Assembly (NCBI RefSeq): GCF_045209745.1
Contig: NZ_CP109273.1
Location: forward strand, 682,001-746,000
Direction: 5' to 3'
Source of the DNA: Micromonospora sp045209745
GTDB taxonomy: Bacteria > Actinomycetota > Actinomycetes > Mycobacteriales > Micromonosporaceae
Length of the DNA: 64,000 bases
The notes under the pieces are model-generated. The model was given only the letters and a program-made list of their open reading frames with translations, ran no database searches and was not told the DNA's origin. Position numbers and translations under genes: made by a program. Position 1 is the stretch's first letter. Each line of letters starts with the position of its first letter. Positions 8,780 to 16,550 of this stretch are shown here, in pieces.

Positions 8780-9415
8780 TCAGCGTGGCGTCGGCGCCGA
8801 CTCCAACTGGCGGGCCAGCTGCGCCAGGTCGTCGAGGCGCAGGTCGCCATCGAGCCCCTTCAGCGCGGCGGTCAGCGCGCCGGCCGAGCGCCCGGCCCGC
8901 AGGCCGACCTCGGCGTCCTCGACGACCAGGCACCGCGCCACGGGTACGTCCAGCAGCGCGGCGGCCCGCAGGTAACCCTCCGGGTCCGGCTTGCCGACGC
9001 TCACGTCCTCCACCGTGACCAGCACGGGCGCAACGATGCCGGCGGCACCGAGCCGGGCCTCGGCCAGCCGGGCGTCGGCGCTGGTCACCACCGCCCAGGG
9101 CAGCCCCAGCCGGGCCAGCGTGGCCAGCAGTTCGTGCGCCCCGGGGGTGGCCGTCACGTCGGAGAGGTCGTCGTACTGCAAGGCGAGCTGCCGTGCCGCC
9201 GCAGCGGCGACCGTGGTGTCGTCGAGCGCGGGCAGCAGCCAGCGAATGGTCTGGTCGGCGGGCCTGCCGTGTGCGATCGCCAACGCCGCAGCAGGGTCGG
9301 CGGCGTACTCGGCGGCCCACCGCTCCCAGGCCCGCTCGACGGCGGCGTCGGAGTCGACCAGGGTGCCATCCATGTCGAACAGCACCGCGCCAATACCTGC
9401 CAGTTTCACGATCAC
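8780..9415 (-). CDS. HAD superfamily phosphatase (beta-phosphoglucomutase/Gph-like)
   Basis: This 211-residue protein begins IGAVLFDMDGTLVDSD, the DxDxT nucleophile motif I of HAD hydrolases. Motif II is PWAVVTSAD, motif III lysine lies in VSVGKPDPEGYL, and motif IV is CLVVEDAEVGLRAGRSAG. The helical cap between motifs I and II places it with subfamily I enzymes such as phosphoglycolate phosphatase and beta-phosphoglucomutase. The start is GTG at 9415, with GGGGAG just before it. The substrate cannot be told from sequence. Confidence 0.85.
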   Translation of the reverse strand: MIVKLAGIGAVLFDMDGTLVDSDAAVERAWERWAAEYAADPAAALAIAHGRPADQTIRWLLPALDDTTVAAAAARQLALQYDDLSDVTATPGAHELLATLARLGLPWAVVTSADARLAEARLGAAGIVAPVLVTVEDVSVGKPDPEGYLRAAALLDVPVARCLVVEDAEVGLRAGRSAGALTAALKGLDGDLRLDDLAQLARQLESAPTPR

Positions 9416-9578
9416 GCTCCCCGCCGCTCGTCAGACGACAATGAGAACAAATCGACCGCGTCGACCGTTCCCCCACCCCTCCGCCGGGCCTTCCAACACA
9501 ACACCAGGTTGTACGCCTCGTCCACGGCGCGGGACAGCACGACCTCCCAACTCCTGGCAGCCGACAGCGCAGGCGAGA

Positions 9579-11114
9579 TTAGTTGGCGGGCTCGCCGAAC
9601 CAGCGGCAGAGGTGGTCGTCCAGGTCCTGCTGATCGTCGCCGATCCAGGCGACGTGGCCGTCGGGGCGTAGCAGGACGCCCGGAACATCCAGTACCGCAG
9701 TGGGATCCCCGAGGTAATCGACCCGGTCCGACCAGCCGCCGACGGTCAGGCGTTCGGTGCGGTCCAGCAGCAGGCCACGGCCGCGATACAGCAGACCGTA
9801 GAGGTGGCCCTGTTTCACGTCGATGTCGCGCAGGCGGCGGCCGAGCAGGTCGGGGCCCGCGCCAAAGTCGTAGCGGATGCCGATCGCGGTGATCTTCTCG
9901 ATCAGATAGCGGTTCACCTCGTCAAAGTCCATCAGTTCGGTGAGCAGCCTGCGCACGGCCTGCGGGCCCGGTTCGGTGGACGACAGTTCTATCTGGGCGC
10001 GGGTGTTGTCCAGCACGTCCTCGGCGACCGGACGACGTTCGGACTGGTAGGTGTCCAGCAGTGTTTCCGGCGCCCAGCCGCGGATCTGTGCGGCCAGTTT
10101 CCAGCCAAGGTTGAATGCGTCCTGAACGCCCAGATTGAGGCCCTGTCCGCCGATGGGTGGATGGATGTGCGCCGCATCGCCGGCCAGCAGCACCCGCCCG
10201 ACCCGATAACGTTCGGCTAGCCGGGTGGCATCCCCGAAGCGGGACAACCAGCGCGGGGAGTGCACGCCGAAATCGGTCCCGACGATGGTGCGCAACTGTT
10301 GTGCGAAATCCTCAAGGGTGGGCGGTGCAGCGCGATCGCTGACTCCCGCGGCCGGGACTACGACGCTATAGACCCCGTCACCGAAGGGCCTGAGCCAGAA
10401 TTGCTTGTTGATCTGGGGGATTTCGGTCACCTTGGCGGCGATCTCCTCCTGCGGCACACCCACTTTCATCTCGCCCATCAGCGTCTCGGTCCGCGAGGGC
10501 TCGCCGGGGAAGCCGACGCCGAGCAGTTTGCGCACCGTGCTGCGCCCGCCGTCACAGCCGACGAGATAGCGCGTACGCAGCTGTTCCCCGTCGGCCAGCT
10601 CGACGGTCACACCGTCGTCGTCCTGCTCGAAATCGGCCACCGCGCAACCGCGCCGGACCTGCGCCCCCAGTTCGATCGCATGTTCTTCGAGCAGGTGAAC
10701 GATGACCGGCTGCGGGATGCCCAGCAGATAGGTGTGCGCGGAATCCAGGCCCTCGGGCGCGGGTTTGTTGATGGCGGCGAAGAAGCCGCCGGCCGGACGC
10801 TGCCTTCCGTGTTCGAGAATGCGCTCCAGCAGCCCACGCATCGCCATCAGCTCGATACTGCGAATATGCAGACCGACTATGCGGACGAACGACACGGGCT
10901 CGGTTTCCTTCTCCAGGACGAGTACCCGCACATCGTGCAGCCGCAGTTCGGCGGCCAGCATCGCACCAGTTGGCCCGCACCCGGCAATGATCACGTCGAA
11001 CATGAGGGGCGCGCGATCGGTGCCGGAGGCCGGCGCTGGGAGGCCGGGGACATCGCCCACGCGCTCGACCAAATCGTTCGACGACGGCGCGGCGGTGAAC
11101 TGCAGAGAGTCCAT
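9579..11114 (-). CDS. rox: Rifampicin monooxygenase-like FAD-dependent hydroxylase
   Basis: This 511-residue flavoprotein is a class A aromatic hydroxylase: FAD dinucleotide motif IIAGCGPTG near residue 45, DG motif VGCDGGRSTVRKLLG, and GD motif VLLAGDAAHIHPPIGGQG. From memory it resembles streptomycete rifampicin monooxygenase Rox throughout (TDFGVHSPRWLSRFGDATRL, LIEKITAI, LLRPDGHVAW). Rox hydroxylates the rifamycin naphthyl ring, leading to linearised, inactive drug. I chose the ATG at 11114 because GAAAGG lies nine bases before it; this adds about 37 residues ahead of the usual MxDVIIAG start at 11003. The gene looks less GC-rich than its neighbours and sits next to a tRNA, so it may have been acquired. 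Other polyketide hydroxylases are the alternative. Confidence 0.8.
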   Translation of the reverse strand: MDSLQFTAAPSSNDLVERVGDVPGLPAPASGTDRAPLMFDVIIAGCGPTGAMLAAELRLHDVRVLVLEKETEPVSFVRIVGLHIRSIELMAMRGLLERILEHGRQRPAGGFFAAINKPAPEGLDSAHTYLLGIPQPVIVHLLEEHAIELGAQVRRGCAVADFEQDDDGVTVELADGEQLRTRYLVGCDGGRSTVRKLLGVGFPGEPSRTETLMGEMKVGVPQEEIAAKVTEIPQINKQFWLRPFGDGVYSVVVPAAGVSDRAAPPTLEDFAQQLRTIVGTDFGVHSPRWLSRFGDATRLAERYRVGRVLLAGDAAHIHPPIGGQGLNLGVQDAFNLGWKLAAQIRGWAPETLLDTYQSERRPVAEDVLDNTRAQIELSSTEPGPQAVRRLLTELMDFDEVNRYLIEKITAIGIRYDFGAGPDLLGRRLRDIDVKQGHLYGLLYRGRGLLLDRTERLTVGGWSDRVDYLGDPTAVLDVPGVLLRPDGHVAWIGDDQQDLDDHLCRWFGEPAN

Positions 11115-11127
11115 AGGTGTTGCCTTT

Positions 11128-11157
11128 CGGGAGGGCCTTGTTGGCGAGGCGCTCCCG
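11128..11157 (-). promoter_or_regulatory. Near-perfect dyad immediately upstream of the rox ribosome binding site
   Basis: On the plus strand the arms are CGGGAGGGCCTTG and CGAGGCGCTCCCG, matching at 11 of 13 positions around a four-base centre. The element abuts the GAAAGG ribosome binding site of rox. Rifamycin-inactivating genes in actinomycetes are preceded by a short inverted repeat, the rifamycin-associated element; position and symmetry fit that idea. I cannot confirm the match to its consensus from memory. A plain repressor operator or a leader hairpin are alternatives. Confidence 0.5.
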
Positions 11158-11350
11158 ACGACACCTACGTCAATCGCCCGACCGTGACAGAAAGGGGGAG
11201 CACCCACATCGATACAGCGTTCATGGGTCTCACCTCCTCGCGCAGTGTCGCGGTCAACTGCAAGCTACAAGCCCGAGCATCATCTCGTCCAATCCCTTTC
11301 CCAGCCTGCTGCACGCCCTCGACGTTCACCCGGGTCGGAGGGGGTGGTGG

Positions 11351-11422
11351 TGGGCGCGGCAGGTTTCGAACCTGCGACCCCCCGCTTGTAAGGCGGGTGC
11401 TCTCCCACTGAGCTACGCGCCC
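11351..11422 (-). tRNA. tRNA-Val (anticodon TAC)
   Basis: Read on the minus strand, the gene begins GGGCGCGTAGCTCAGTGGGA. It has a D arm with GAGAGC, an anticodon stem CCGCC/GGCGG-like helix enclosing CTTACAA, and a T arm with GGTTCGAA. The 3' acceptor strand CGCGCCC pairs fully with the 5' GGGCGCG. The anticodon is TAC, reading valine codons. CCA appears encoded just after the discriminator base, at 11348-11350. The length is 72 bases without CCA. Confidence 0.93.
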
Positions 11423-11499
11423 GGATCGCCCGTGCGGCGGGCCGGTGGCTGGCCAGCTTACCCTGCTCGCCACCGGCCCGGTTGCACGGCGTACCCCGG

Positions 11500-11964
11500 T
11501 CAGCCGGTCGCTTCGGCGATGGCCCTGCGCCAGCCCTGCTGGTCGCGGGCCTCACCCGGGCCGTTCATCTCGGCGAAGCGGACCACGCCGGTCTTGTCGA
11601 TGACGAAGGTGCCCCGGTTGGCGAAGCCGGCGACGTCGTTGAAGACCCCGTACGCCTGGGCGACGGCTCCGTGCGGCCAGAAGTCGGCCAGCATGGGGAA
11701 CTGGTAGCCCTCACGGTCGGCCCAGATCTTGTGGCTGTAGGCCGAGTCGACGCTGACCGTCAGCACCTGGACGTCGTCGTTCACGTACTCGTCGAGGTTG
11801 TCCCGCACCTCGCACAGCTCGCCCTGGCAGGTGCCGGTGAAGGCGAGCGGGTAGAAGACCAGCAGGACGGTGCGCTTGCCCCGGAAGTCCGAGAGGCGGA
11901 CCTCCTGGTTGTTCTGGTCCTTCAGCACGAAGTCCGGCGCCTCGGCACCAACCTCGATCGGCAT
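11500..11964 (-). CDS. ahpE: AhpE/Bcp-type one-cysteine-like peroxiredoxin
   Basis: This 154-residue thioredoxin-fold protein opens IEVGAEAPDFVLKDQNNQEV and has the peroxidatic centre FYPLAFTGTCQGELC, with the active cysteine near residue 45 and a second cysteine five residues on. Such enzymes reduce hydrogen peroxide, organic peroxides and peroxynitrite in the cytoplasm. The ATG at 11964 is preceded by GAGGAGAG. The order ahpE, DUF3052 gene, then aceE is also found in Mycobacterium tuberculosis (Rv2238c, Rv2239c, Rv2241), which supports the assignment. It is probably co-transcribed with the DUF3052 gene 85 bases upstream. Confidence 0.9.
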   Translation of the reverse strand: MPIEVGAEAPDFVLKDQNNQEVRLSDFRGKRTVLLVFYPLAFTGTCQGELCEVRDNLDEYVNDDVQVLTVSVDSAYSHKIWADREGYQFPMLADFWPHGAVAQAYGVFNDVAGFANRGTFVIDKTGVVRFAEMNGPGEARDQQGWRRAIAEATG

Positions 11965-12049
11965 GCGAACTCTCCTCGGTCGAGTCGGGGAAACGGCACC
12001 AGCCTGCCACCCGGCGGTGCGGACCGCCGGGCGCGCGAAGCGGCGCGGG

Positions 12050-12487
12050 CTACTTCTTGGCCTTGGCCCCTCGGCGCAGCACCAGACGTGCGCCACTCCA
12101 GTCCCGGCCGGCGTTGACGGTCGAGGTCTGCTGAAGGCCGGCGGTGGGCGCGGACTCCGCGACCTCACTCGGCTCGACATGCCCGTCACGCCCCGCCTTC
12201 GGGGTGAGCAGCCACACGACCCCGTTGTCGGCCAGCGGGCCGAGGGCATCGACGAGAAGCTCGAAAAGATCACCGTCGCCGTCGCGATACCAGACCAGCA
12301 CCGCGTCGACCACCTCGTCGGTGTCCTCGTCAACCAGCTCTCCACAGCGGTCGGTCAGGGCGTCCCGGAGATCCTGGTCGACGTCGTCGTCGTACCCCAT
12401 CTCCATGACGACCATCCCCGGTTCCATTCCGAACCGGTCCGCCAGGCTGCGTACCCCGTCTGCGGCCTGACCAGCGGTCGCGCTCAC
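12050..12487 (-). CDS. DUF3052 family protein
   Basis: This 145-residue acidic protein has the DUF3052 pattern: ADRFGMEPGMVVMEMGYDDDVDQDLRDAL, broken here by no gap, then VWYRDGDGDLFELLVDAL and NGVVWLLTPKAGRDGHVEPS. The family is actinobacterial and uncharacterised, and is often encoded next to ahpE and aceE, as here. I chose the GTG at 12487, which has GAGGAGG nine bases upstream. The ATG at 12505 overlaps that ribosome binding site and is less likely. The C-terminus ends in a lysine-rich tail (KAKK). Confidence 0.85.
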   Translation of the reverse strand: MSATAGQAADGVRSLADRFGMEPGMVVMEMGYDDDVDQDLRDALTDRCGELVDEDTDEVVDAVLVWYRDGDGDLFELLVDALGPLADNGVVWLLTPKAGRDGHVEPSEVAESAPTAGLQQTSTVNAGRDWSGARLVLRRGAKAKK

Positions 12488-12599
12488 TGTCGCATGCCTC
12501 CTCATCTCGTCCCTGCTCGCGGCGTCGGTGCGACGCCGTCAGGCAGAGTCCACACAGTTGTGCGTCCCCGCGCAAGTGGCGCACCGGGTGGAACGGAAT

Positions 12600-15104
12600 T
12601 TACCGTGCCAGCAGCGTACGGGCACCGTCGGTAATGGCTTGCGCGGAGACCAGAACCTGACGTGCTGCCGGACCTAATGGTACAAACGAGTCAACTCCCG
12701 CCACTCGCCGTGCGGCACCGACATATCCGGCGTCGACCAGCGCGGCGATCACCCCCTCGCCGACACCGCCGGAGCGGCGCGTCTCGTCCACGACCAGCAC
12801 CCGGCCGGTCGCCGAGGACTCCCGGATGATGTCGGCCACCGGCAGCGGGGCCAGCCAGCGCAGGTCCACCACCCGGGTGCCCACCCCCTCCTCGGCGAGG
12901 ACGGCGGCGGCCCGCAGCGACATTCGCACCCCGTTACCGAAGGTGATGATGGTCAGGTCGTCGGCCGAGCCGATCCGGTAGACCCGGGCCCGCCCGATCG
13001 GCACGTGCCCAGCCACCCACCCGCCCGGCTCCGGATAGCCGGCCAGCCACTCCCCGTCACCCTCGGCGTACAGGTCGCGGGTGTGGTAGAGCGCGATCGG
13101 TTCCAGGAACACGCAGACGCTGCCGTCCACCGCCGCGCTGGCCAGGCAGGTCCGCAGCATGGGCGCGGCGTCGTCCGGCCGTGCCGGCACCGCGACCACC
13201 AGACCGGGCACATCCCGGAGTACGGCCACCGAGTTGTCGTTGTGGAAGTGCCCGCCGAACCCCTCCTGGTACGCCAGCCCGGCCACCCGCACCACCATCG
13301 GGTTGCGGAACGCCCCCTGCGAGAAGAACTGCATGGTGGCCGCCTCGCCGCGCAGCTGGTCCTCAGCGTTGTGCAGGTACGCCAGGTACTGGATCTCCGG
13401 CACCGGCAGCATCCCGGCCAGGCCCGCGCCGAGGCCCAGCCCGAGAACCGACGTCTCGTCGAGAAGGGTGTCGAAGACCCGGGCCGCCCCGAAGCGGTCG
13501 CGCAGCCCCTTCGTCACCCCGTACACGCCACCCTTGGCGGCCACGTCCTCACCGAAGATCGCCATCTGCGGGTGGTCGAGCATCCCGTCGGCGAGCGCCG
13601 CGTTGATGCTCTGCGCCAGGGTCATCGGACCGGCCAGCTCCGGCGGCTTGCCGCCGAACGCCTCCGCCCGGGCACCCGCGCCCGGCCCGGTGGCCCGCGC
13701 CGCAGCGTCGGCCACCGCCCGCGCCACCCGCACCGGACGGCGGGGCGCCAGCGCCGACACCACGTCGGCCGCGGAAGTCAGCTTCGGCTCGCCCAGCACC
13801 TCCTCGGCCAGCCGGCGTACCTGCCAGCCGGTCTCGTCGTACCGGGCCAGCAGCTCCTCGCCGGTCGCCACGCCGGCGTCGACGAGCAGCCGCGCGGTGG
13901 CGGCCACCGGATCCCGGTCCAGGTCCTCGGCCAGCTCAGCCGGGCTACGGTACGCCGACTCCGCGTCCGCCCCGGCGTGCCCCATCAGCCGTACGGTGCG
14001 CAGGTGCAGCACGGCCGGCCGCCGGTTCCGGCGTACCCAGGCCGCGGCCTCCGCCGCCACCGCGTACGTCTGCACCGGGTCGGCCCCGTCCGCGCTCAGG
14101 TAGCGGATGCCCGGCTTGGCCCGCAGGGTCGCCTCGACCCAGCCCTCCGGCGAGCGGACGCTGATGCCCAGCCCGTTGTCCTCGCAGACGAAGAGCACCG
14201 GGATGCGCAGCCCGGCGTGGTCGTACCAGCCTGCGGTGTTGAAGGCGGCGGTGGCGGAGGCGTGGTTGACCGAGGCGTCGCCGAAGGAGCAGACCACGAT
14301 CGCGTCCGGTGGCCACGGGGCGTGCGCCGCGCCCGCCCCGCTGCCGACCCGCATCCCGGCCCCGGTACGCCGCCCGGCGCTGTCCATCCGGCGCAGCCGC
14401 TCCACGGCCAGCCCCAACCCGACCGCGCGGGGCAGGTGCGAGGCGATGGTGGAGGTGGTCGGCACGATGGCCAGGTCAGCCCGGCCGAAGACCTTGTGCC
14501 GGCCCCCGGCGATTGGCTCCCGACTGGAGGCGACCATCCCGCGCAACACGTCCCGGGCCGCGTCCGCGTACGCCGCGAAGCCACCGCCCGTCGGCGCGGC
14601 CAGGGCCGACTCAGACCCGGACGGCTCGGAATCGGACGGCTCAGACCCGGACGGCTCGGAATCGGGCGACTCGGAATCGGGCGACTCAGACCCGGACGGC
14701 TCGGAATCGGGCGGCTCAGACCCGGACGGCTCGCCGTTGGCGGTCGGTGTCGGGTCGGTGTCGGCCTGCGCGGCGCGGAGGCAGTAGAAGGCGCCGGAGC
14801 GGTAGTGCAGCAGCGCCGGATCGGTGGGGCGCAGCGCGGCGGCGACCGCGGCGTTGCCTTCATGCCCGGCCGAGCCGATGGTGTAGAAACCCTCCCCGAA
14901 GCTGCGCAACCAGCGGCCGGCCAGGTCGAGCTGCCGGCTTGTCACCTGCGCGTCGAACAGATCCAGCACCTGCGCGCCGGTCAGTGGGGCGTCATCGGTG
15001 ACCGGGTCGGCGGGGTCACGCCGCCGCTCCGCGGCGGGCAGCGCCGCCAGCGTCTCCCGGAACCGGTCGTCGAGGTCTTGCGGGGTGGTCACGTCGGACA
15101 GCAT
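12600..15104 (-). CDS. Fused alpha/beta E1 subunit of a 2-oxoacid dehydrogenase, with pentapeptide repeat insert
   Basis: This 834-residue protein joins both halves of a thiamine-diphosphate E1. The alpha half (about residues 20-440) has GSAGHEGNAAVAAAL, GGRHKVFG and the cofactor stretch CSFGDASVNHASATAAFN. The beta half (about 490-834) has MTLAQSINAALADGM, FGEDVAAKGGVYGVTKGL and a C-terminal transketolase domain (VLVVDETRRSGGVGEGV). Such enzymes decarboxylate pyruvate or branched-chain 2-oxoacids; the substrate is unclear. Between HYRSGAFYCLRAAQ and DVLRGMV sits an acidic insert of eight Pro/Ser/Glu pentapeptides, encoded by a 15-base tandem repeat. No E2 gene is adjacent. A MarR gene lies 51 bases upstream on the same strand. 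Confidence 0.85.
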   Translation of the reverse strand: MLSDVTTPQDLDDRFRETLAALPAAERRRDPADPVTDDAPLTGAQVLDLFDAQVTSRQLDLAGRWLRSFGEGFYTIGSAGHEGNAAVAAALRPTDPALLHYRSGAFYCLRAAQADTDPTPTANGEPSGSEPPDSEPSGSESPDSESPDSEPSGSEPSDSEPSGSESALAAPTGGGFAAYADAARDVLRGMVASSREPIAGGRHKVFGRADLAIVPTTSTIASHLPRAVGLGLAVERLRRMDSAGRRTGAGMRVGSGAGAAHAPWPPDAIVVCSFGDASVNHASATAAFNTAGWYDHAGLRIPVLFVCEDNGLGISVRSPEGWVEATLRAKPGIRYLSADGADPVQTYAVAAEAAAWVRRNRRPAVLHLRTVRLMGHAGADAESAYRSPAELAEDLDRDPVAATARLLVDAGVATGEELLARYDETGWQVRRLAEEVLGEPKLTSAADVVSALAPRRPVRVARAVADAAARATGPGAGARAEAFGGKPPELAGPMTLAQSINAALADGMLDHPQMAIFGEDVAAKGGVYGVTKGLRDRFGAARVFDTLLDETSVLGLGLGAGLAGMLPVPEIQYLAYLHNAEDQLRGEAATMQFFSQGAFRNPMVVRVAGLAYQEGFGGHFHNDNSVAVLRDVPGLVVAVPARPDDAAPMLRTCLASAAVDGSVCVFLEPIALYHTRDLYAEGDGEWLAGYPEPGGWVAGHVPIGRARVYRIGSADDLTIITFGNGVRMSLRAAAVLAEEGVGTRVVDLRWLAPLPVADIIRESSATGRVLVVDETRRSGGVGEGVIAALVDAGYVGAARRVAGVDSFVPLGPAARQVLVSAQAITDGARTLLAR
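14611..14730. repeat. 15-base tandem repeat, eight units, inside the E1 gene
   Basis: Eight head-to-tail 15-base units alternate between TCAGACCCGGACGGC and TCGGAATCGGRCGRC forms, with single-base variation among copies. Because the unit is a multiple of three it encodes in-frame acidic pentapeptides (EPSGS, ESPDS, EPPDS types). Copy number could vary between strains without breaking the frame. Confidence 0.9.
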
Positions 15105-15155
15105 TACCGACGGGAGCCATGGTCGCCCAGTGGGACACGGCCGGCACGGGTCGAC

Positions 15156-15641
15156 TCACTCCGGCCCGCAGGGCTCCGGACAGCCACCGTCGGACACCTT
15201 CCAGACCAGGTCACGAAGGGTGCTCAGCTCCCGGTCGGTCAGCCCGGAAAGGAGTCGGGAGTCGGACATCACCTCGACCACCCGATCCCGCACGCCGCGG
15301 CCCTTCCCCGTCACCACCAACGTCTTCTGCCGACGGTCCGCCGGGTCGGTGCGACGCTCGACCAGCCCGGCCTGCTCCAGCTTGTCGACCAGCACCGTCA
15401 CGTTCGACCGGTCGCAGCTCAGCCGCTCGGCGAGGTCGCGGGCCGGCAGGGGGTGGTCCGGGTCCAGCTCGTGCAACGCCCGGGCCGCCGCCGGGGTGAG
15501 CCCCAACTCGGCGAACTCGGAGCCCTGCCGGTGTCGCAGGGCGGCGGTCACGTGCGCCATCCGGCGCACCACATCAGCGGCGAGACCGACCCGATCCCCC
15601 GGTCCACCTGCTGCGGAACCCGCCTCCTGCGTCACGGCCAC
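15156..15641 (-). CDS. MarR family transcriptional regulator
   Basis: This protein of about 161 residues has a MarR winged helix: ELGLTPAAARALHEL, LPARDLAERLSCDRSNVTVLVDKL as the recognition region, and the wing VERRTDPADRRQKTLVVT. MarR proteins bind DNA as dimers and usually release it on binding a small phenolic or oxidant. The exact start is uncertain: GTG codons at 15641 and 15635 are both plausible, and the further upstream frame is low-complexity sequence. It lies just upstream of, and on the same strand as, the fused E1 gene, which it may regulate. Confidence 0.85.
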   Translation of the reverse strand: MAVTQEAGSAAGGPGDRVGLAADVVRRMAHVTAALRHRQGSEFAELGLTPAAARALHELDPDHPLPARDLAERLSCDRSNVTVLVDKLEQAGLVERRTDPADRRQKTLVVTGKGRGVRDRVVEVMSDSRLLSGLTDRELSTLRDLVWKVSDGGCPEPCGPE

Positions 15642-15770
15642 ATCGTACGCAAGCGCCCCACCGCCGTCGCTCACCTCAACGAGCACAACGGCCGCACCCC
15701 GCCCACCCCGCCGCCGCGCCCCGCCCCCCATGAGCGCCCCGCCCCCCACGCGCGCCCCGCCCCACGCGTC

Positions 15771-15826
15771 GATCTAGGGAATATTGCCGCTATTGGAGAT
15801 CGACTGACGGCAACTCTCCCTAGATC
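15771..15826. repeat. Intergenic dyad C (GATCTAGGGA arms)
   Basis: The arms 15771-15789 and 15808-15826 match at 16 of 19 positions; the outer ten, GATCTAGGGA and TCCCTAGATC, are perfect. The centre is 18 bases and AT-richer than its surroundings. To the left lies a C-rich, and to the right a G-rich, stretch that could pair with each other and extend the structure. It lies between the MarR and YjbQ genes. Confidence 0.8.
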
Positions 15827-15852
15827 AGCGGGGGAGGGTGGGCGGGGCGGGG

Positions 15853-15900
15853 CGGGGGCGGGGGCGGGGGCGGGGGCGGGGGCGGGGGCGGGGGCGGGGG
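15853..15900. repeat. (CGGGGG)8 hexanucleotide repeat
   Basis: Eight perfect CGGGGG units follow dyad C by 26 bases, with degenerate CGGGG units before them. The tract ends 16 bases before the stop codon of the yjbQ gene. Runs of five G separated by single bases are G-quadruplex-prone on the plus strand. The same hexanucleotide, in five copies, directly abuts dyad B at 54858-54887. Confidence 0.9.
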
Positions 15901-15916
15901 CGGGGAGGGTGGCGGG

Positions 15917-16321
15917 TCAGGTCGGGAGGAAGGAGAAGCGGACCTGGCGGGTCGGGTTGTCGCGGTTGGTGTCGACCAGGCAGATCGACTGCCAGGTGCC
16001 CAGCGCCAGCCGTCCGCCGAGCACCGGCAGCGTGGCGTACGGCGGGACGAACGCCGGCAGCACGTGGTCGCGGCCGTGGCCGGGCGAGCCGTGTCGGTGC
16101 CGCCAGCGGTCCGTGGTGGGGAGCAGGTCGTCCAGCGCGCTGAGCAGGTCGTCGTCGGAGCCCGACCCGGTCTCGATGATCGCCAGGCCGGCCGTGGCGT
16201 GCGGCACGAACACGTGCAGCAGGCCGTCGCCCTCACTGGAGACGAACTGCTGGGCCTCTGCGGTGATGTCCCGGACGGTCGGGCGGGACCCGGTCTGGAC
16301 GGTGATCACGTCGCTACGCAT
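15917..16321 (-). CDS. yjbQ: YjbQ family protein (UPF0047)
   Basis: This 134-residue protein has the family hallmarks HVFVPHATAGLAIIETGSGSD, then HGRDHVLPAFV and GTWQSICLVDTNRDNPTRQV. YjbQ proteins are small beta-rich trimers; some have weak thiamine-phosphate synthase activity, but the physiological role is not settled. I chose the ATG at 16321, which gives the usual MRSDVITVQTGSR start; an ATG at 16330 is also possible. It sits upstream of and divergent from aceE. Confidence 0.85.
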   Translation of the reverse strand: MRSDVITVQTGSRPTVRDITAEAQQFVSSEGDGLLHVFVPHATAGLAIIETGSGSDDDLLSALDDLLPTTDRWRHRHGSPGHGRDHVLPAFVPPYATLPVLGGRLALGTWQSICLVDTNRDNPTRQVRFSFLPT

Positions 16322-16550
16322 ACGTCGCATTCTGCCGCAGGGCGGGATCCGGGGCTGCAACCACTCGTCCGCCCGTTCATGGCACCACGGAAAGGAACTC
16401 GAACAAGAGCGCAGGCGAGCCGTAGCGCTAAGTTACCGGCGGGTACCTGTGTTCAGCATCGCGTCCGGGGGACCTAGACGTGACGAGGGGTGCCACCAGG
16501 GGGCAGGATGGTGCTAGAGACCTATCCCACACACAATCGAGGGAACGCCT

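Noticed and set aside
11351..11422. tRNA-Val as an integration (att) site
   Set aside because: I looked for a repeated copy of the tRNA 3' end on the far side of rox and for an integrase and found neither.
14611..14730. Possible CRISPR array
   Set aside because: The repeats are contiguous 15-base units with no spacers and are translated in frame within a gene.
15853..15900. Possible origin or CRISPR-like array
   Set aside because: Simple hexanucleotide repeat without spacers, DnaA boxes or replication genes.
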